Of a stretch of DNA of 64,000 nt, positions 11,626 to 25,656 are shown piece after piece. The DNA is from Microcebus murinus. Its lineage: Eukaryota > Chordata > Mammalia > Primates > Cheirogaleidae. Numbering within the stretch: position 1 is the stretch's first letter; each line of letters begins with the position of its first letter. The notes beneath the pieces are model-generated. The model saw nothing but the letters and a program-made list of their open reading frames with translations, was not told where the DNA came from and did no database searches. The stretch lies in contig NC_134108.1 of assembly GCF_040939455.1 (NCBI RefSeq), positions 9,887,501 to 9,951,500 of the forward strand, in the 5' to 3' direction. The position numbers were made by a program, and so were the translations under genes.

Positions 11626-12332
11626 AGTACAAAAAGGAATGAAGTTCCTTACTACTATTCTAACTTTCTATAATTCTAGAATCAACCTTCTTCTTCTCTG
11701 CCAGACCTTCAACTGTTTTGTGGTATCAAAAAGTATGTGGACTGTTAGAGATATTTCTCCTTTCTGCCTCATTCTTTAACCAGAAACCATATCAAGAAAC
11801 TGCCCTGAAGACCAAAGGTAAGAAGGAGGGTATAAAACAGTCTAAAGAATTCAAAATCCAGAAGGACAAATTCAAATAAACAAGGCTCACCTCCTGGTGA
11901 TTCACTTTGCCTCTTTTTGGGCATAGCCCACACTGAACCTGGACAGCCTCCTGCACACCTCTCAGGGCCTACCAAATTGGACCCCCACCCTGCTTCTAAG
12001 ATGCCCCCACAGCCAACCTTCCTTTGACTACCCTGCAAACTAAAGAAAATCCTCCAAACCCCACGAAGTACCACTGGATAAAATAGTCTGCCTCCTCAGG
12101 GCCCCTACCATTCACCGCGACTCCCTCATTTATAATAGGTATTAAATAGTTATCACAAGCAGCTGCAACTTTTTGTTTCTCTCTGTCTCCTTTATCAGAT
12201 GATGAGCTCCAGAAGGCCAGAAGTGTTGTTCCCCTCATCCTAAGTTTCCTTATAGACTCAACTTCCCACACACAGTAGACAATTATTGTTGCTATTATTT
12301 CTTTAATAAAAAACAAAAATAAAATAAACCCA
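11626..12332. other. Intronic sequence without recognisable elements
   Basis: Moderately GC-rich sequence between two Alus. Two antisense-overlapping open frames of 101-118 codons exist here, but they are unlike any protein I know and run into Alu sequence, so I do not call them. Confidence 0.65.
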
Positions 12333-12602
12333 GGCCAGGTGCAGTGGTTCACGCCTGTAATCCCAGCACTCTGGGAGGCTGAGGCTGAGGACTGCTTGAG
12401 GCCAGGAGTTCAAGACCAGCCTGGGCGGCACAGAGAAACCCTGTCTCTAGAAAAAAAATGCAAATCTTAGCCAGGTGTAGAGGCGTGTGCCTGCAGTCTC
12501 AGAGCCCCAGATTTCGAGATTGCTGTGAGCTACGATGACGCCGCCACTGTACTATAGCCTGGGAAAGAAAGCCAGACCCTATCTCAAAAAAACAAAAACA
12601 AA
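12333..12602 (+). mobile_element. Alu (AluJ-like), right arm degraded
   Basis: Starts ggccaggtgcagtggttcacgc. Part of the right arm is deleted (the tagtcccagctactcgggaggc portion is shortened to cagtctcagagcccc). It ends in an A-rich tail with C interruptions. Confidence 0.92.
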
Positions 12603-14238
<1,636 letters not shown>

Positions 14239-14253
14239 GAAATTTTAAGAACT

Positions 14254-15442
14254 CATGACTGAGATACAATATATCCATTTTAAGCATACTGAAAACACAT
14301 AAGCATGCATTCAGTCTTCCAAAAATATTTGAGTATCTACTGATACATATTTTTATATTTAATTTTTTACTCACTATTTAATAGTCTATTGATAGATAAT
14401 GGATAGGTCTTCACCTAATAACATGTCATCACAATCAATTAACAGAGATTAGGGTAAAAAGTACTTTTCATGTAAAAGAAAATGATAAGAGTACAGAACG
14501 AAGAAGGAAAAGTGATTTTCAAAGTTGTTGAGTTTCATTCTCCCAAAAGTGAGACAGCATTACCTATATGATCACATTGCAAATGCACCCACATAAGCAT
14601 CAAACTAGCCAAAAATTCTATTTTTCTTTAGCATTGACTTACCTTTTCAGAAAAGGCAGCCAATTCTGCAAAACTCCCTTCTTGCCCATAAGGCTCACAG
14701 TTGCACCTCCCACATCCTCAACATTCTACAAAAGCAGGGTTGACCACACCAAGCCAAGTTGTTTTCAAAGGCATAAAATAACTTCCAGAGTACAGAGAGG
14801 CCTGACTGATTTAAAACAATCCCCATTCAATGCAATCCAATTCCAAATATGTCCTCTTCTAAATGGATCATTCTGAATTTAAAAGAGGCCCCCTCTGGAG
14901 AACAGATGTACTTTACCTCCCTTTCTCTGCACTGAATTTTGATTCTTATATATATCCACAAAATTCCTTTAAAAATAAAGATCATCTTACAAATTTACTC
15001 TTGTGACCAAAGGTGTTTTGTTTGCTGACTTGGTAAAGAGACTATAGTAACTGGTACGCTGTACCCACTCCCATACTGCAGGCTAACATGACAAATCCAT
15101 GACTAGTGAGCATAAAGGCATGATCTGACCAGCATACACATCCTTGGGCAGTGGGGGGGACAGTGGAGGCGGGTGGAGGACAGACCTCTCAGCCACATGT
15201 TACTCCCCTGCAGAATAACAATGGTTCCCAATTTTTACTTGGCTTACAGGGATGCCCTAAGTATTGATAAGGTAGTATCTACAAAGTGTATTAAGTCCTA
15301 AAGAGAAAAGCATTATGGAAACATAACACATGTCTGGGGCCACTTTTAAGCTACACAAACTGGAATCATTTTGGAGAACAGAGTTCACAAATTCAAATGC
15401 ATATCAATCTAACCCCTTTCACTACAAAAGAACCATATGCAA
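14254..15442. other. Intronic sequence without recognisable elements
   Basis: Unique AT-rich intron. A short G-rich segment (ggggggg near 15154) is the only local feature. Confidence 0.65.
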
Positions 15443-15899
15443 CAGTCCCCAACCTTTTTGGCACCAGGGACCTGTTTCAAGGAAGACAATTTTTCCATGG
15501 ACTAGGGAGAAGGACAATTTGGGGATGATTCAAGCATATTACATTTATTGTATAGTCACATCTCTCTGCTAATGATAATGTGTATTCGGAGCTGCTCCCT
15601 AGCACTAACATCACTGCCTCAGCTCTACTGCAGAACATCAGGCATTAGATTGTCATAGAAGTCACAATCTAGATACCTGTATGCACAGTTTACAGTAGGG
15701 TTCGTGCTCCTATGAGAATCTAATGCTGTGATGATGTGTCAAAAGGCGGAGCTTATGCAGTGATGTAAGCAATGGAGAGTAGCTGTAAATATAGATGAAG
15801 TTTCACTTGTCACCCTTGCTGCTCACCTCCTGCTGTGCAGCTCAGCTCGTAAGGGGCCATGGACCACTACTGGTTCATGGCCCAGGGGTTAGGAACCAC
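15443..15899 (-). mobile_element. MER1-type hAT-Charlie DNA transposon fossil
   Basis: Near-complete copy of a MER1A/B-like non-autonomous hAT. On the plus strand it begins cagtccccaacctttttggc and ends ggcccaggggttaggaacc, with the inner 'gttcgtgctcctatgagaatctaatgc' block. Terminal sequences are inverted, as expected for a DNA transposon. Many CpG sites have decayed to TG/CA. There is no transposase reading frame. Confidence 0.8.
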
Positions 15900-16385
15900 A
15901 GATATAAAGGGAAAACAGTTTTCTTACACATATGCATAGTCGGCAAAAACACAATATTGCACCTAAACATGTAATGCCAGCTTCACTACTGCCTATAACA
16001 GAATTGTTTAGAGCCATAATTCTCAGAGGGGAAAATGAATGGATACTACAATAGGCAAGGGGGTAGAGGCTAGGGTAAGGTATAGTCAAATATGCATGTC
16101 CAGAATTATAATTTTCCATTTGGAAAATGGAGGAAAACCATTGTTTTTTGTAATATATCACATGTAAGTAGAGTTTGATAAAATAATCTCAATTGTTGAG
16201 GATTTGTAGGAAAAGTCTAGCTTCTGTCTTTTCAAGGGAGGTGGGGGGTTAGGGGCCTCATCTTTTGGAAGGATATATCTGAATGCTGGAAGGCGTGTGA
16301 GGAAATGTGTTTATCAAAAGGAGGCATGAGTTAGAGACAGTTGAGAAACAAAAGATTTCAACAAAAGAGGAAACATGTTACTTCA

Positions 16386-16640
16386 GAGGCCATATCATTT
16401 ATTCAATCATTCAATATTATTTAAACTAAATAAATATAACGTGCAAGGCACCGTGAAAGAAAAGTAGAGGTGTAAGATGGTCCTTGACTTTAAGAAACAG
16501 ACACTCTAACAGAGGAAATACAAGATGTATACAAATAATACATGATACAAATAAGCTCATGAATACCACAGGACAGAGGCATGTAAGTGCCAGTCCTATG
16601 AGTGCAGCTGAGGTTAATGGCATCTAGTTGGAAGAAATGG
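16386..16640 (-). mobile_element. L2 LINE 3' end
   Basis: Reversed L2 3' end: 'attcaatcattcaatattatttaaac', 'gtgcaaggcaccgtg', 'gatggtccttgactttaagaaacag'. Confidence 0.6.
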
Positions 16641-16734
16641 AAAGATTCATGGGGAATTTATCATTTAAGGTGGATAATAAAAAAATAAAAAGATATGCAA
16701 AAATGTCAAGGCACAGATATAGCAACAACAGCCT

Positions 16735-16890
16735 ATTTAACGAGCACCTACCATGCGTTCAGCACTGAACAGGAGCAATGCTAACAGAAACCCTGCCAAG
16801 TCGTTAGTGCTGCCAAGCACTATTTCAGTGGAAAGGAAGCCATCTCTTAGAGTAAATAACTTGCCCAAGGTCAAACCACAATACCATAGA
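16735..16890 (-). mobile_element. MIR SINE
   Basis: Reversed MIR: 'gagcacctaccatgcgttcagcac' to 'gtaaataacttgcccaaggtcaaacca'. Confidence 0.65.
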
Positions 16891-16979
16891 CTCATGATAC
16901 TTTGAGGGGAAGGCATCTACATTGCCACTCCAATTAATATCCCTTAATATGAGCAAAATGTGACCAGAAGACTCTTAAT

Positions 16980-17416
16980 CTGCTAGAGATTGGACTGTAT
17001 CCTCCCAGAATTCTTAAGTGGAAGCTCTAACCTCCAATGTGACTGTATTTGGAGCTAACACCTATGAAGAGGTAATAAAGGTTAAAAGGTCCCTAACCTG
17101 ATAGGTGTGATGTCCATATAAGGAGAGAGACCAGGGTTTCCATGCAGGCACACCTGTGCTCTTGCACATGCGCGTGCTCGCTTGCTTGCTCTCACTCGAG
17201 CGCGCTGTCTCTCTCTCCTTGCACATGTACAAAAAGGCCAGGTGAGCACACAGAGAGAGGATGGCTACCTATAAGCCAAGAAAAGAGGCTTCAGAATGAA
17301 GATGATCCTCCCAGCACCTTGATCTTGGGCTTCCCAGCCTCCAGAACTGTGAGAAATAAACTTTAAGTCATCCAGTCTGTGGTATTTTGTCATGGCAGCC
17401 AGAGTGGACTAACACA
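16980..17416 (+). mobile_element. Solo LTR, ERVL-MaLR (MLT1-like)
   Basis: Contains 'gattggactgtatcctcccag', 'aatgtgactgtatttggagc', 'ccagcctccagaactgtgag' and ends 'tctgtggtattttgtcatgg...ggactaacaca', a known mammalian LTR pattern of the MaLR group. No internal retroviral genes are present. It includes a short CpG/GC-rich island (about 17155-17215). Confidence 0.7.
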
Positions 17417-17479
17417 AACCACTGCTATTTGTATTGATTTGTAACACACAACCTACAGTTGGCAAAACATAGCTCCCTA

Positions 17480-17968
17480 CGATTCATGCCCCACAGTCTC
17501 TACACTTTCGTGTAATCCCTCTTCTTGAGTATGGGGGTAAGACCTGTGACTTGCATCTAACCACAAAAAAAAAAAAAGGAAGGGATTTTACAGATATAAT
17601 TAAAGACCCTAAACACTTTAAGTTAATCAAAACGAAGTATCTTAGATGGGCCTGACATAATCCAGTGAGCACTTTGTTTTAAAAGAGGGTCCAGGCCTTC
17701 CCAGAAGTTAGAGACTCTTTCCATTGGTGCCAATGAAGAAGCAAGCTGGTATGAATTCTACAGCCACTAGGAAATGAATTCTGCCAACAGTCTCAGGGAA
17801 TCTTCCCTAATCAAGCCTCTAGATGAGAACACAGCCCAGGTGACACCTCCAGTGCAGTGTTCCAAGACCCTGAGCAGAGGATGCAGCTAAGCCATATCTA
17901 GACTCTTGACCTCCAGAAGCTGAGATAATAAACACATTCTTTCAAGCCAGTACATTTGTTATGCAGAA
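17480..17968 (+). mobile_element. Second MaLR-like solo LTR fragment
   Basis: Contains 'cctcttcttgagtatggg', 'gacctgtgacttgcatctaacc', 'cagaagctgagataataaac' and 'catttgttatgcag', typical of another MLT1-type LTR in the same orientation as the one just before it. Subfamily is uncertain and no coding region remains. Confidence 0.6.
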
Positions 17969-18164
17969 AACAAAACTACTCCACAAGTTAGTAAAAATAA
18001 TGTGTGTTCCACAAGGCTCCTTCTCACTCCTACCTCCATGCAGATTGCTGCTCCTAACCTCCTCCCATTAGGACCTGCTACTTCCTAAAATATTGATGTT
18101 GGTGCTCTGATATTTTCACTGACCAGAATCTTAAAACACAGTTCTAGAAGTTATTAGTGGCTCT

Positions 18165-18380
18165 TTGCTTTTCCCATTTCCAGGCAAACTCCTATTCATC
18201 TTTCAAATCTTGACTCAAGGATCACCTTTTCCCTATCAACTTTGTCTTGAAACCACCAGGCAAAATACAAACTATCTCTTCTGTGATCTCAGAGACCTTT
18301 GAGGAAGCCTCTATTATAATATTAAGAAGGTTTGGTTGCAGTTGTCTGTTTCCTTGTCTCCTTGACAGCAGAGGCTGTTA
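18165..18380 (+). mobile_element. L2 LINE fragment
   Basis: Resembles L2 3' sequence: 'cttttcccatttccaggcaaactcc', 'ttcaaatcttgactcaaggatcacc', 'tctccttgacagcagaggctg'. Confidence 0.55.
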
Positions 18381-18639
18381 AACAGCAAGACAGTTTACAG
18401 AGATAACAGAAAACACCCCTCACTTTGTACTGGAGATAGGCAAGAACAGGAATCCAGTCCAGTGCCAAAAGCTAGAGGACCCCAGCAAAGCGAGCTCCTC
18501 AACCTCATTAGACCTTATTACCTCATCTGTAAGGCAGGATAGTCTGCAGGCAGGTCTTCAGAAAATGGTAGTTATCTCAAGCTTTTTTATACCCAGAACC
18601 TAGCACAAAATACATCTATAGATGGAATAAATATGACAA

Positions 18640-21557
18640 AATGCACTTGAGAGGCCAATCTAAATTCTAACACACACAAACACACCAAAAAAACAGCAGA
18701 AATAGTAGCAATGATACCAATATAGGAAAATGTATACAAAACTGTGACTGATAATAACTGGTTAAAACAAACTGCAACTATTTTATAGTACATGCATACA
18801 TATTGACGAGGGGTATAAATAATTTCAGATAGCTGTTTATTTTTCCCTGCCTACACTTCACATGGAAAGCAGCAAAGGTCGGAAGTCAGGCCTGCTGCCA
18901 CCTGCCAGTCTCCACCTCACTCTTGAATCCTATTCCATGGCCATGTGCCAGACAGGCTTCCCAAATGACTGCTCAAACTCTCAAGTTTAGAGCTCCATCT
19001 CTTTGCCCTGTTTGTGCCACCCAACCAAACAGCAGAAACTGCCCAGCTCCACACAGCTGGCCTTGCCCAGAGCACTAAACTTAAACCTGTGAAGCCAGCA
19101 GGGTATGGTCAGCTCCATTTCTGGCTGGTCACAGCCCAAGTGACAAGAAGACAGCTATTTCTGAGTCAATTCGAACCAATAAACTCAAGGGAAAAGGGAG
19201 TCCCCATCTTTTTTAAGTGAAAAAGGCAAATCTATAAATGCTCCTGACAAAGGTGTTACAGAAGCCTCAGATTTGTCCATACTTATCTAAAAGCTACATA
19301 CTTATCTAAAAGCTAACCTAGTAATTCTATATAATGCAATTGATTCGCTAGTATCATTTTACAATTCTGATTAGGTTTCTCTAAAATCCGGTTTATTAAA
19401 TTGCTTCCTTTAAGCATGCATAGTTACCAATTTGTTGCCAACTAAATCAGGTATCATATGGAAAGATTATACTGCAACAGTGAAAGAGCACTCCAGGGAT
19501 TATGTTTCATCTAGATTTCAAAATTAAAATAGGACTAAAACTTTACAAGTGTAAAATTTCTTAAAAAAAACAAAGAAGTCAGCTTAATTTCTATATAGAG
19601 TTCTGGATCAGTAAAACATCTATCCCATTATAACATCCTGTGTACAAAAAGACCGCATCTTTCACAAAGCATATGAAGCAAAGGCCAACAGACTCAACGT
19701 GGTTACCATGTGACTCCTTTCTAATCAGGAGGTCAGTCATGGTGAGACACTGTTCCACAGTCCACAGGGTTGAAACAGACTAAGCCTTTATGTGCCAGCT
19801 TAAAAGTACAGAATATAAAGGAGGACAAAAGTAAGACATTCAAATACTTTATTAAATTAGGTTATTGGTGTTTTATGTTTAAAACATTAACACCAAATCA
19901 ACTGAGTAAAGTATACATAATGAATAAAAATCTCCAAAAAGTAACTTCAGCGATTTGCTGAGCCATGTGACTTGGATTAACTTTAATTAATTAGAGTCAC
20001 ACAGATAAAAAACTCATATGTACAAATTTTAAGATATTTCTCCCCAAAGCACAATGAAATAAAAGTCCATAACACTGTTTTTAATCAAGGATTTTAGTGC
20101 CTCTAAAAATGTTTGTTAAAAAAAAAAGTTTCTTTCCTTTCATCAAGCAAAAAATAAAAGCAGAAAAGAACAGGATATTCATTTACATTTTAAAACCAGA
20201 TAAACAAAAAGAATCTGCACAACTAATGAATAAGTCGTTATTAAAAAACAATACAGGTAATGTTTTTGTTTTCAATTTTCATATGTGACATATGGAATAT
20301 AAAAGGAGTCCTTTAACTACAGAGAGTTAGTATACTTAAAAATATTTATTTTGTTAATGTCAGCTGAAACTGAAAAGAAATGCAAAGATAAAAGAATGAA
20401 AGAAAAAAGGGTATGATTTTAAGGAAATCTGTGGTATGAGGACTCTAAGAGAATTACAAGTGTTGACTTTAGCAACAAGGCTGTTCTGGATCACGGTCAA
20501 TTCAGGCTAGAGCCCACACTCACAAGAGCACCACATGATGGACCGCCAAGAATTCGATGAAGCCTTCCTTTTTTCAAGAGAGATTATTTACAAAGTTATA
20601 GCCTACATTTGACTGGGATGTCTATTGAGTGCCACACCTAAAAAAGAAGGAGGAGAACTTTGAAGTATTTCAAGGTAGACATTACACCACTACATGCTCT
20701 CCCCTCTGTTCTCCCCATTATTATTTCTAAAGTGAACAAGATACAATGAAAATAACTTCAGGGAAAAAAAATCCAGCTGATGCCTTCCAAATAGGAAATG
20801 CTCTCATCTCTCAATTACTTTTGAAATTTCAATTACTAAATTCAATTACTTTGAAATGTCTGCTTCTGCTTTGGGATACAATAGGGTTAAAGCATCAACG
20901 GTTGCACAGCTTAACAATGAGGAGGTTACATTTTTATGGCACACTCCTGGTAAGAAATTTTGTTATGGACAGCGACCACTGACACAGGAGGCCTGGGACT
21001 GTACCGGAGGCTGCCAGAAAAGGACGTCATGCAGGGCTTAAATACATTTAACTTAAAAGTAAATACTTTGGAAAGTGGAAGCAATACCAGATATTTAAAT
21101 AGTCAATGTACATGTTTTTGCCAGTATTTAAATGTTTTATTTACAATGAAAATGTACTCATTAATTACACTTCTGTAATTTTTTTAAACTTTAAAAATAA
21201 AACACAAAAATTGGGGGGGGGGGGATTAAGGAACTGACACAGTGCCTACAACAAGAAGAAATTCAATTAAATGATAGGCAGTAAAAAAAACAAAACAGAC
21301 CACTGCATGGAGACTCAAGAAGCCTGGTTTTAAGACGTGCAAGCTTCTTGCTTACAGCATTTCAACACTGGGCGATCTGCATGCTCCCTCCACACGCCAG
21401 GTTCTTCACTTCCTAGATCTAAAATCCTGCCCTCGTCCCCATTCCATGTTAGCTGAGACCTCAGAGAATACAGAGTTGTGTAAACAAAGGTGCCTAATGG
21501 GTATGGGAGTGTGCAAGATCTGGATGCAACTAGAAATGGAAAAATGCATCCTGTCCA
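18640..21557. other. Intronic sequence without recognisable elements
   Basis: AT-rich and mostly unique. It contains a short tandem duplication of tacttatctaaaagcta (around 19279-19314) and the G12 run. No gene is visible. Confidence 0.65.
21213..21224. repeat. G12 homopolymer
   Basis: A run of 12 G preceded by aaaatt. Rare in mammalian DNA and prone to length error. Confidence 0.95.
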
Positions 21558-21892
21558 AAGGTTGGCAAACCAGTCTTTGGGCCAAATCTACTCCCTCACT
21601 TGTTTTTGTAGGACCAGTATCCTAAGAATATTTTTTACATTTTTAAATGATTGGGGGAATGTCAAAAGAATATTTCAAGAAATGTAAAATTACACGGAAT
21701 TTAATTCCAGCATCCACAGTTTTACTGCATGCAGCTTCCGTCCCCATTTATTTACGGATTGGCTACAGATTGGCTATGGATGTTTCGGTGCTGCCTCGGC
21801 AGAGTTGAGTAATTGAAACAAACATCATCTGGCCCATAAAGTCTAAAATATTTACTATCTGGTCCTTTATAAGAAAAGTTTACTGACCAAAC
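21558..21892 (-). mobile_element. hAT-like DNA transposon fossil
   Basis: Begins aaaggttggcaaaccagtc and ends ggtcctttataagaaaagtttactgaccaa, so the ends are inverted versions of the widely known 'ggtcggcaaactttttctgtaaagggcc' element. The internal 'ggcagagttgagtaattg' and 'taaaatatttactatctgg' blocks also fit. It is non-coding. I do not name the exact subfamily. Confidence 0.75.
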
Positions 21893-21949
21893 GCCTAACA
21901 TGTCGCTAAGCCGAAGAATCACCATAACACACCGTAGCAACAGAGTGCA

Positions 21950-22140
21950 GTGCAAAAGCTCAGATTTTGGTCACAAAACCTGGTTTGAATCCAAGTTGTG
22001 TCTTTAATTAAGTCAATGTGCTTCAGCTTCTGCATAAATAAAACAGAGATATTAACCACTCCCCCAGCCCCAAGATTATTGTAAGGGCTAGATAAGTACT
22101 TTGGGAATTACTAATAATACTTTACAGATCATTTAAGTAA
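21950..22140 (+). mobile_element. MIR SINE
   Basis: Contains 'aacctggtttgaatccaag', 'cttcagcttctgcataaataaaac' and 'attgtaagggctagataag', in MIR order. Confidence 0.6.
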
Positions 22141-22439
22141 AAGCAAATAATATAGATTTAAACTTTAGTTGAAAATGTGATACAAAAAACATATTTCATC
22201 AAAATGTAGTTTTTGGTGAAATGTGTTTTTAGAAGAATGGACAAGTAGACAACAAAAACACCTCCAAACCAGCTCTCAGGCCATGATGAAAGCCACAGGT
22301 AGAACCTGTTCTTCAACTGAGTGGTGCAGTAAGGCATGGCACCCCAACTTCAGAAACTAAAAGTATTTTTCAAAGACCATAAGCCTTTGCTTTTTAAAAA
22401 CACTTTGAAGGGTTGTTTAATGTGCTGTATGTGAGTTTA

Positions 22440-22540
22440 TCATTTACTGCGGTCCTAGGCAATGTACCCTTCACAGCAGTTCACTTAATCCCCATTTTAT
22501 GGGCATGGAAACAGAAGCTCAACAAGGTTTATGGTTAAGA
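22440..22540 (-). mobile_element. MIR SINE fragment
   Basis: Reversed MIR core: 'cagttcacttaatccccattttatgggcatggaaacag'-like sequence. Confidence 0.55.
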
Positions 22541-22859
22541 TTTGGGGCTCAGCACTGAATCTAACATAGTGAATGTGATGGAGGCAAAGTGGTCATTAAG
22601 GAAATTAGGAATGAGCTTTCTAGCTGAAAAAAAAAATTATAAGGTTTCAAAGTTGCAAAATGTATGTAACTTTTCCCTATTGTTTTCCATATATGGAAAG
22701 AAAACAAAAGCAAAGGTGACATTTGCATAGAAGTAATTTTTTCTTGTATGCCATTTAAGAGCAGAGAGAAAGTATTTCTATAGGCAAACTAACATCCACC
22801 CTTGGTAAAGTGTAAACCTGCTAAGTTTCCTCAATAATGGTAATGGTAATAAAAATAGC

Positions 22860-22995
22860 CATCACTCCGATAACACTTCCTACATTCTTTATACATAACA
22901 CCTCACATAATCATCAAAACAACCCCAGAACTTAGGTACCCTAATTATCCCCATTTTATGAAAAATAAGTGGCAGAGTTTGGGGATTCACACAGA
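22860..22995 (-). mobile_element. MIR SINE
   Basis: Reversed MIR: 'cctcacataatcatcaaaacaacccc', 'attatccccattttatg', 'gtggcagagtttggggattc'. Confidence 0.65.
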
Positions 22996-23649
22996 ATGCC
23001 TTACTTGCTGGACTATTCTGCCTCCCCACTCCCTCCCTAAGCACACTGCCCAGCAAGCAGCAGGTATAGCAAGTAAAATGTCTTGGACAGATCTGCCTTA
23101 AGATTCAAATGCAAAGAGCCAAGGCCATATCCCAGAAAACCTAGGGATCAACCCAGAAAATCTAACTAGGAGTAGAGAGACTCAGAGTACATTCAGGTTT
23201 GTTCCGGCCTGAGTGGTAGTATATAAGCAAACAAATACATAGTTACACTCAGCAATTAGTAAACAGCCAAGGGTTGGTGAGTTAGGGTACTAAACTTAAG
23301 CATGATGTCTGCATTTGTTAAACCCTTGTTCTAATCACATGTCTCTTTATAAATAGTGGCAATTACTAATATTGCCTAATCTTTAAATTTTATAGTTTTA
23401 GGGGGAAAATACCAAGGACATTTAAGATACAAAAAGGGCTATTTTTTTTTCTTTTTTGCCAACTAGATCACATCTCTCCAAGTAATAAAATTTTTCAGTG
23501 GTTTCTACTGCCTATAGAAAAAGATGTAATCTTTTCATGATACATAAAGCTTTTTGTAATCTGGCCCCTAATTATCAATTTTGTTCAAAATCAAGGAGTG
23601 TTCTTTACAAACATTTTCCGTCATACTATGGAATTCAATATTACAACAA

Positions 23650-23800
23650 CTATTTCCACACTGCTAACATTTAATGGAGACTTATTTTATACGTGCTATA
23701 TCCTTGACATACAACATCTAATTTAGTCTCCACAACAATCATGTAAATTAGGCAGTGTCAACCCTATTTTGCAGACTAAGAAAAGAAAGCTAAGTGTTTC
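23650..23800 (-). mobile_element. MIR SINE
   Basis: Reversed MIR: 'tctaatttagtctccacaacaatcatg' followed by 'ctattttgcagactaag'. Confidence 0.6.
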
Positions 23801-25100
23801 ATAAGCACAGTGAAAAGGGGTCTAATTTTTAAAATGTATTGGCAAAAGAGGTAACAATTGACACACAGAAAAACTTTTACATGAAAGCCCACCTAGGGCA
23901 GGATATGGAATTTGAAGCTTACAACTGACCCACTCAATGTGAGAAGCTAAGGAGGGACAGGAAAAACAGGATCAAGAAAAGGAAAAGAGAAAAAAAAGAA
24001 AAAGATAAAACAAAAGCAAGAAAGAACATAAAGAACAAACATATCATGAAAGTAAAAATAGAGCATTCACTTGAAGAGAAAGGAGAAAAATCATAAATAC
24101 ACAAACAAAAGCAAAGGTAAGTCTAGTGAACACATAAGTACACAGAGGGGGAAGATAATTGGTAGACAAACGTAGATGGACAGACAGATAGACAGCTTGA
24201 AGATGAGAGTACAGCAAAAGAAAGGGAAAGGAAAATATTTTGGTTCCCTTTCAAAAACACAAGTAGTATCCACTACAATTTTTGCAAGACCTAATTCTCC
24301 TCTATATTAAAAATTCACAGGAAATATTCATACATTTCCATTATTAATTTAGGGACTTCATTCCATAAATAAAATGTTGGCTTTAAAATCTTTATTAAAA
24401 CAGCTTAATAAACATACAAGATCACACACACAAATATTCAATCATCTCTGCATACTATTATAGAATTGGTCCAATAAAAAGGAAACACAGTTGCTTGGAA
24501 GTTGCATAATCAATTTACTTACTTACAATTTACTTACTTACTTACAATTTTACTTACTATGTCTTCACACATACCCATCACTACAGCAGTAAGTAAAAAA
24601 GGGGAGATGGAAAAATGTGTTTACCTACATACATTCATAAGGAAAACTGTATGTAAAGATGCAAAAATACTATCATCTATATTAATATGACAAAATCATG
24701 CTTTATCTCCATTTTCTACATTTGTATCGCTATATTAAATAAAACATTAAATAATTAAACATTAAATATTAATATTGTGTACAAATACGCACAAGACACA
24801 TACTCATAAACACATATGTACACATATATTCATATGTCCCTTTGTTTATGAAATGCTAAAAATACTGAGAAATATAAAAAATAACCCTTAACTTAGCCAC
24901 AGAAAAACAATGCCAATACATAATCTTTCTGCTTATTTAAAACTTCTCCCTTCACACTCTGTATGGGACATCTATTGTGGCCATTCTATGACCTATGTTT
25001 GAAATTAAAAGCCCCAGTAGACTAGAAGAAGTTAACCTTCTATTAGAATAGGATCTTAAGAAATCCTAACCTAAGAACTTAAATAGAAGAAGCTTCAAAA
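23801..25100. other. Intronic purine-rich and AT-rich sequence
   Basis: A long A/G-rich stretch (about 23935-24110) is followed by AT-rich sequence with the TTAC repeat. No gene is visible. Confidence 0.65.
24511..24559. repeat. (TTAC)n-based tandem repeat
   Basis: Three copies of a caattt(tactta)n-type unit of about 15-20 bases, made of TTAC repeats with acaattt spacers. Confidence 0.85.
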
Positions 25101-25110
25101 AGAAAAATGA

Positions 25111-25440
25111 GGCCGGGCGCGGTGGCTCACGCCTGTAATCCTAGCACTCTGGGAGGCCGAGGCGGGCGGATTGCTCAAGGTCAGGAGTTCAAAACCAGCC
25201 TGAGCGAGACCCCGTCTCTACCATAAAAATAGAAAGAAATTAATTGGCCAACTAATATATATATATATATAAAAATCAGCCGGGCATGGTGGCTTGTGCC
25301 TGTAGTCCCAGCTACTCGGGAGGCTGAGGCAGGAGGATCACTTGAGCCCAGGAGTTTGAGGTTGCTGTGAGCTAGGCTGATGCCACGGCACTCACTCTAG
25401 CCTAGGCAAGAAAGTGAGACTCTGTCTCAAAAAAAAAAAA
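25111..25440 (+). mobile_element. Alu, strepsirrhine type, young
   Basis: Near-consensus start ggccgggcgcggtggctcacg, lemur insert at 25238-25254 extended by a (TA)n run, and a clean poly-A. It is flanked by a direct repeat containing agaaaaatga (25101-25110 and 25441-25450). This looks like one of the least diverged copies in the window. Confidence 0.96.
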
Positions 25441-25509
25441 AGAAAAATGAAAAAGTTCCCCAAAACATAAAGCTATTAATCCTCAGCTATTCCTTAATTT
25501 AAGGTTTGA

Positions 25510-25656
25510 TTTTTTTTTCTTTTTCTGAGACAGGGTCATGCTCTGTCTCCCAGGCTCCAGTGCAGTTGTGTCATCATAGCTCACTGCAACCTCCAACTCC
25601 TGAGCCTCAGCCTCCCAAAGTGCTAGGATTACAAGCAAGAGCCACCTTGCCTCACC
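25510..25656 (-). mobile_element. Alu, internally deleted
   Basis: Reverse-orientation Alu of about 150 bases: T-rich tail, tgagacagggtcatgctctgtctcccaggct, tcatagctcactgcaacctc, then directly ctcagcctcccaaagtgctaggattac. The middle of the element is missing. It faces the Alu at 25111 from 70 bases away. Confidence 0.88.

Noticed and set aside
15443..15899. Possible small gene at the 'tgcggagct...' GC-richer segment
   Set aside because: The whole interval matches a MER1-type DNA transposon fossil end to end.
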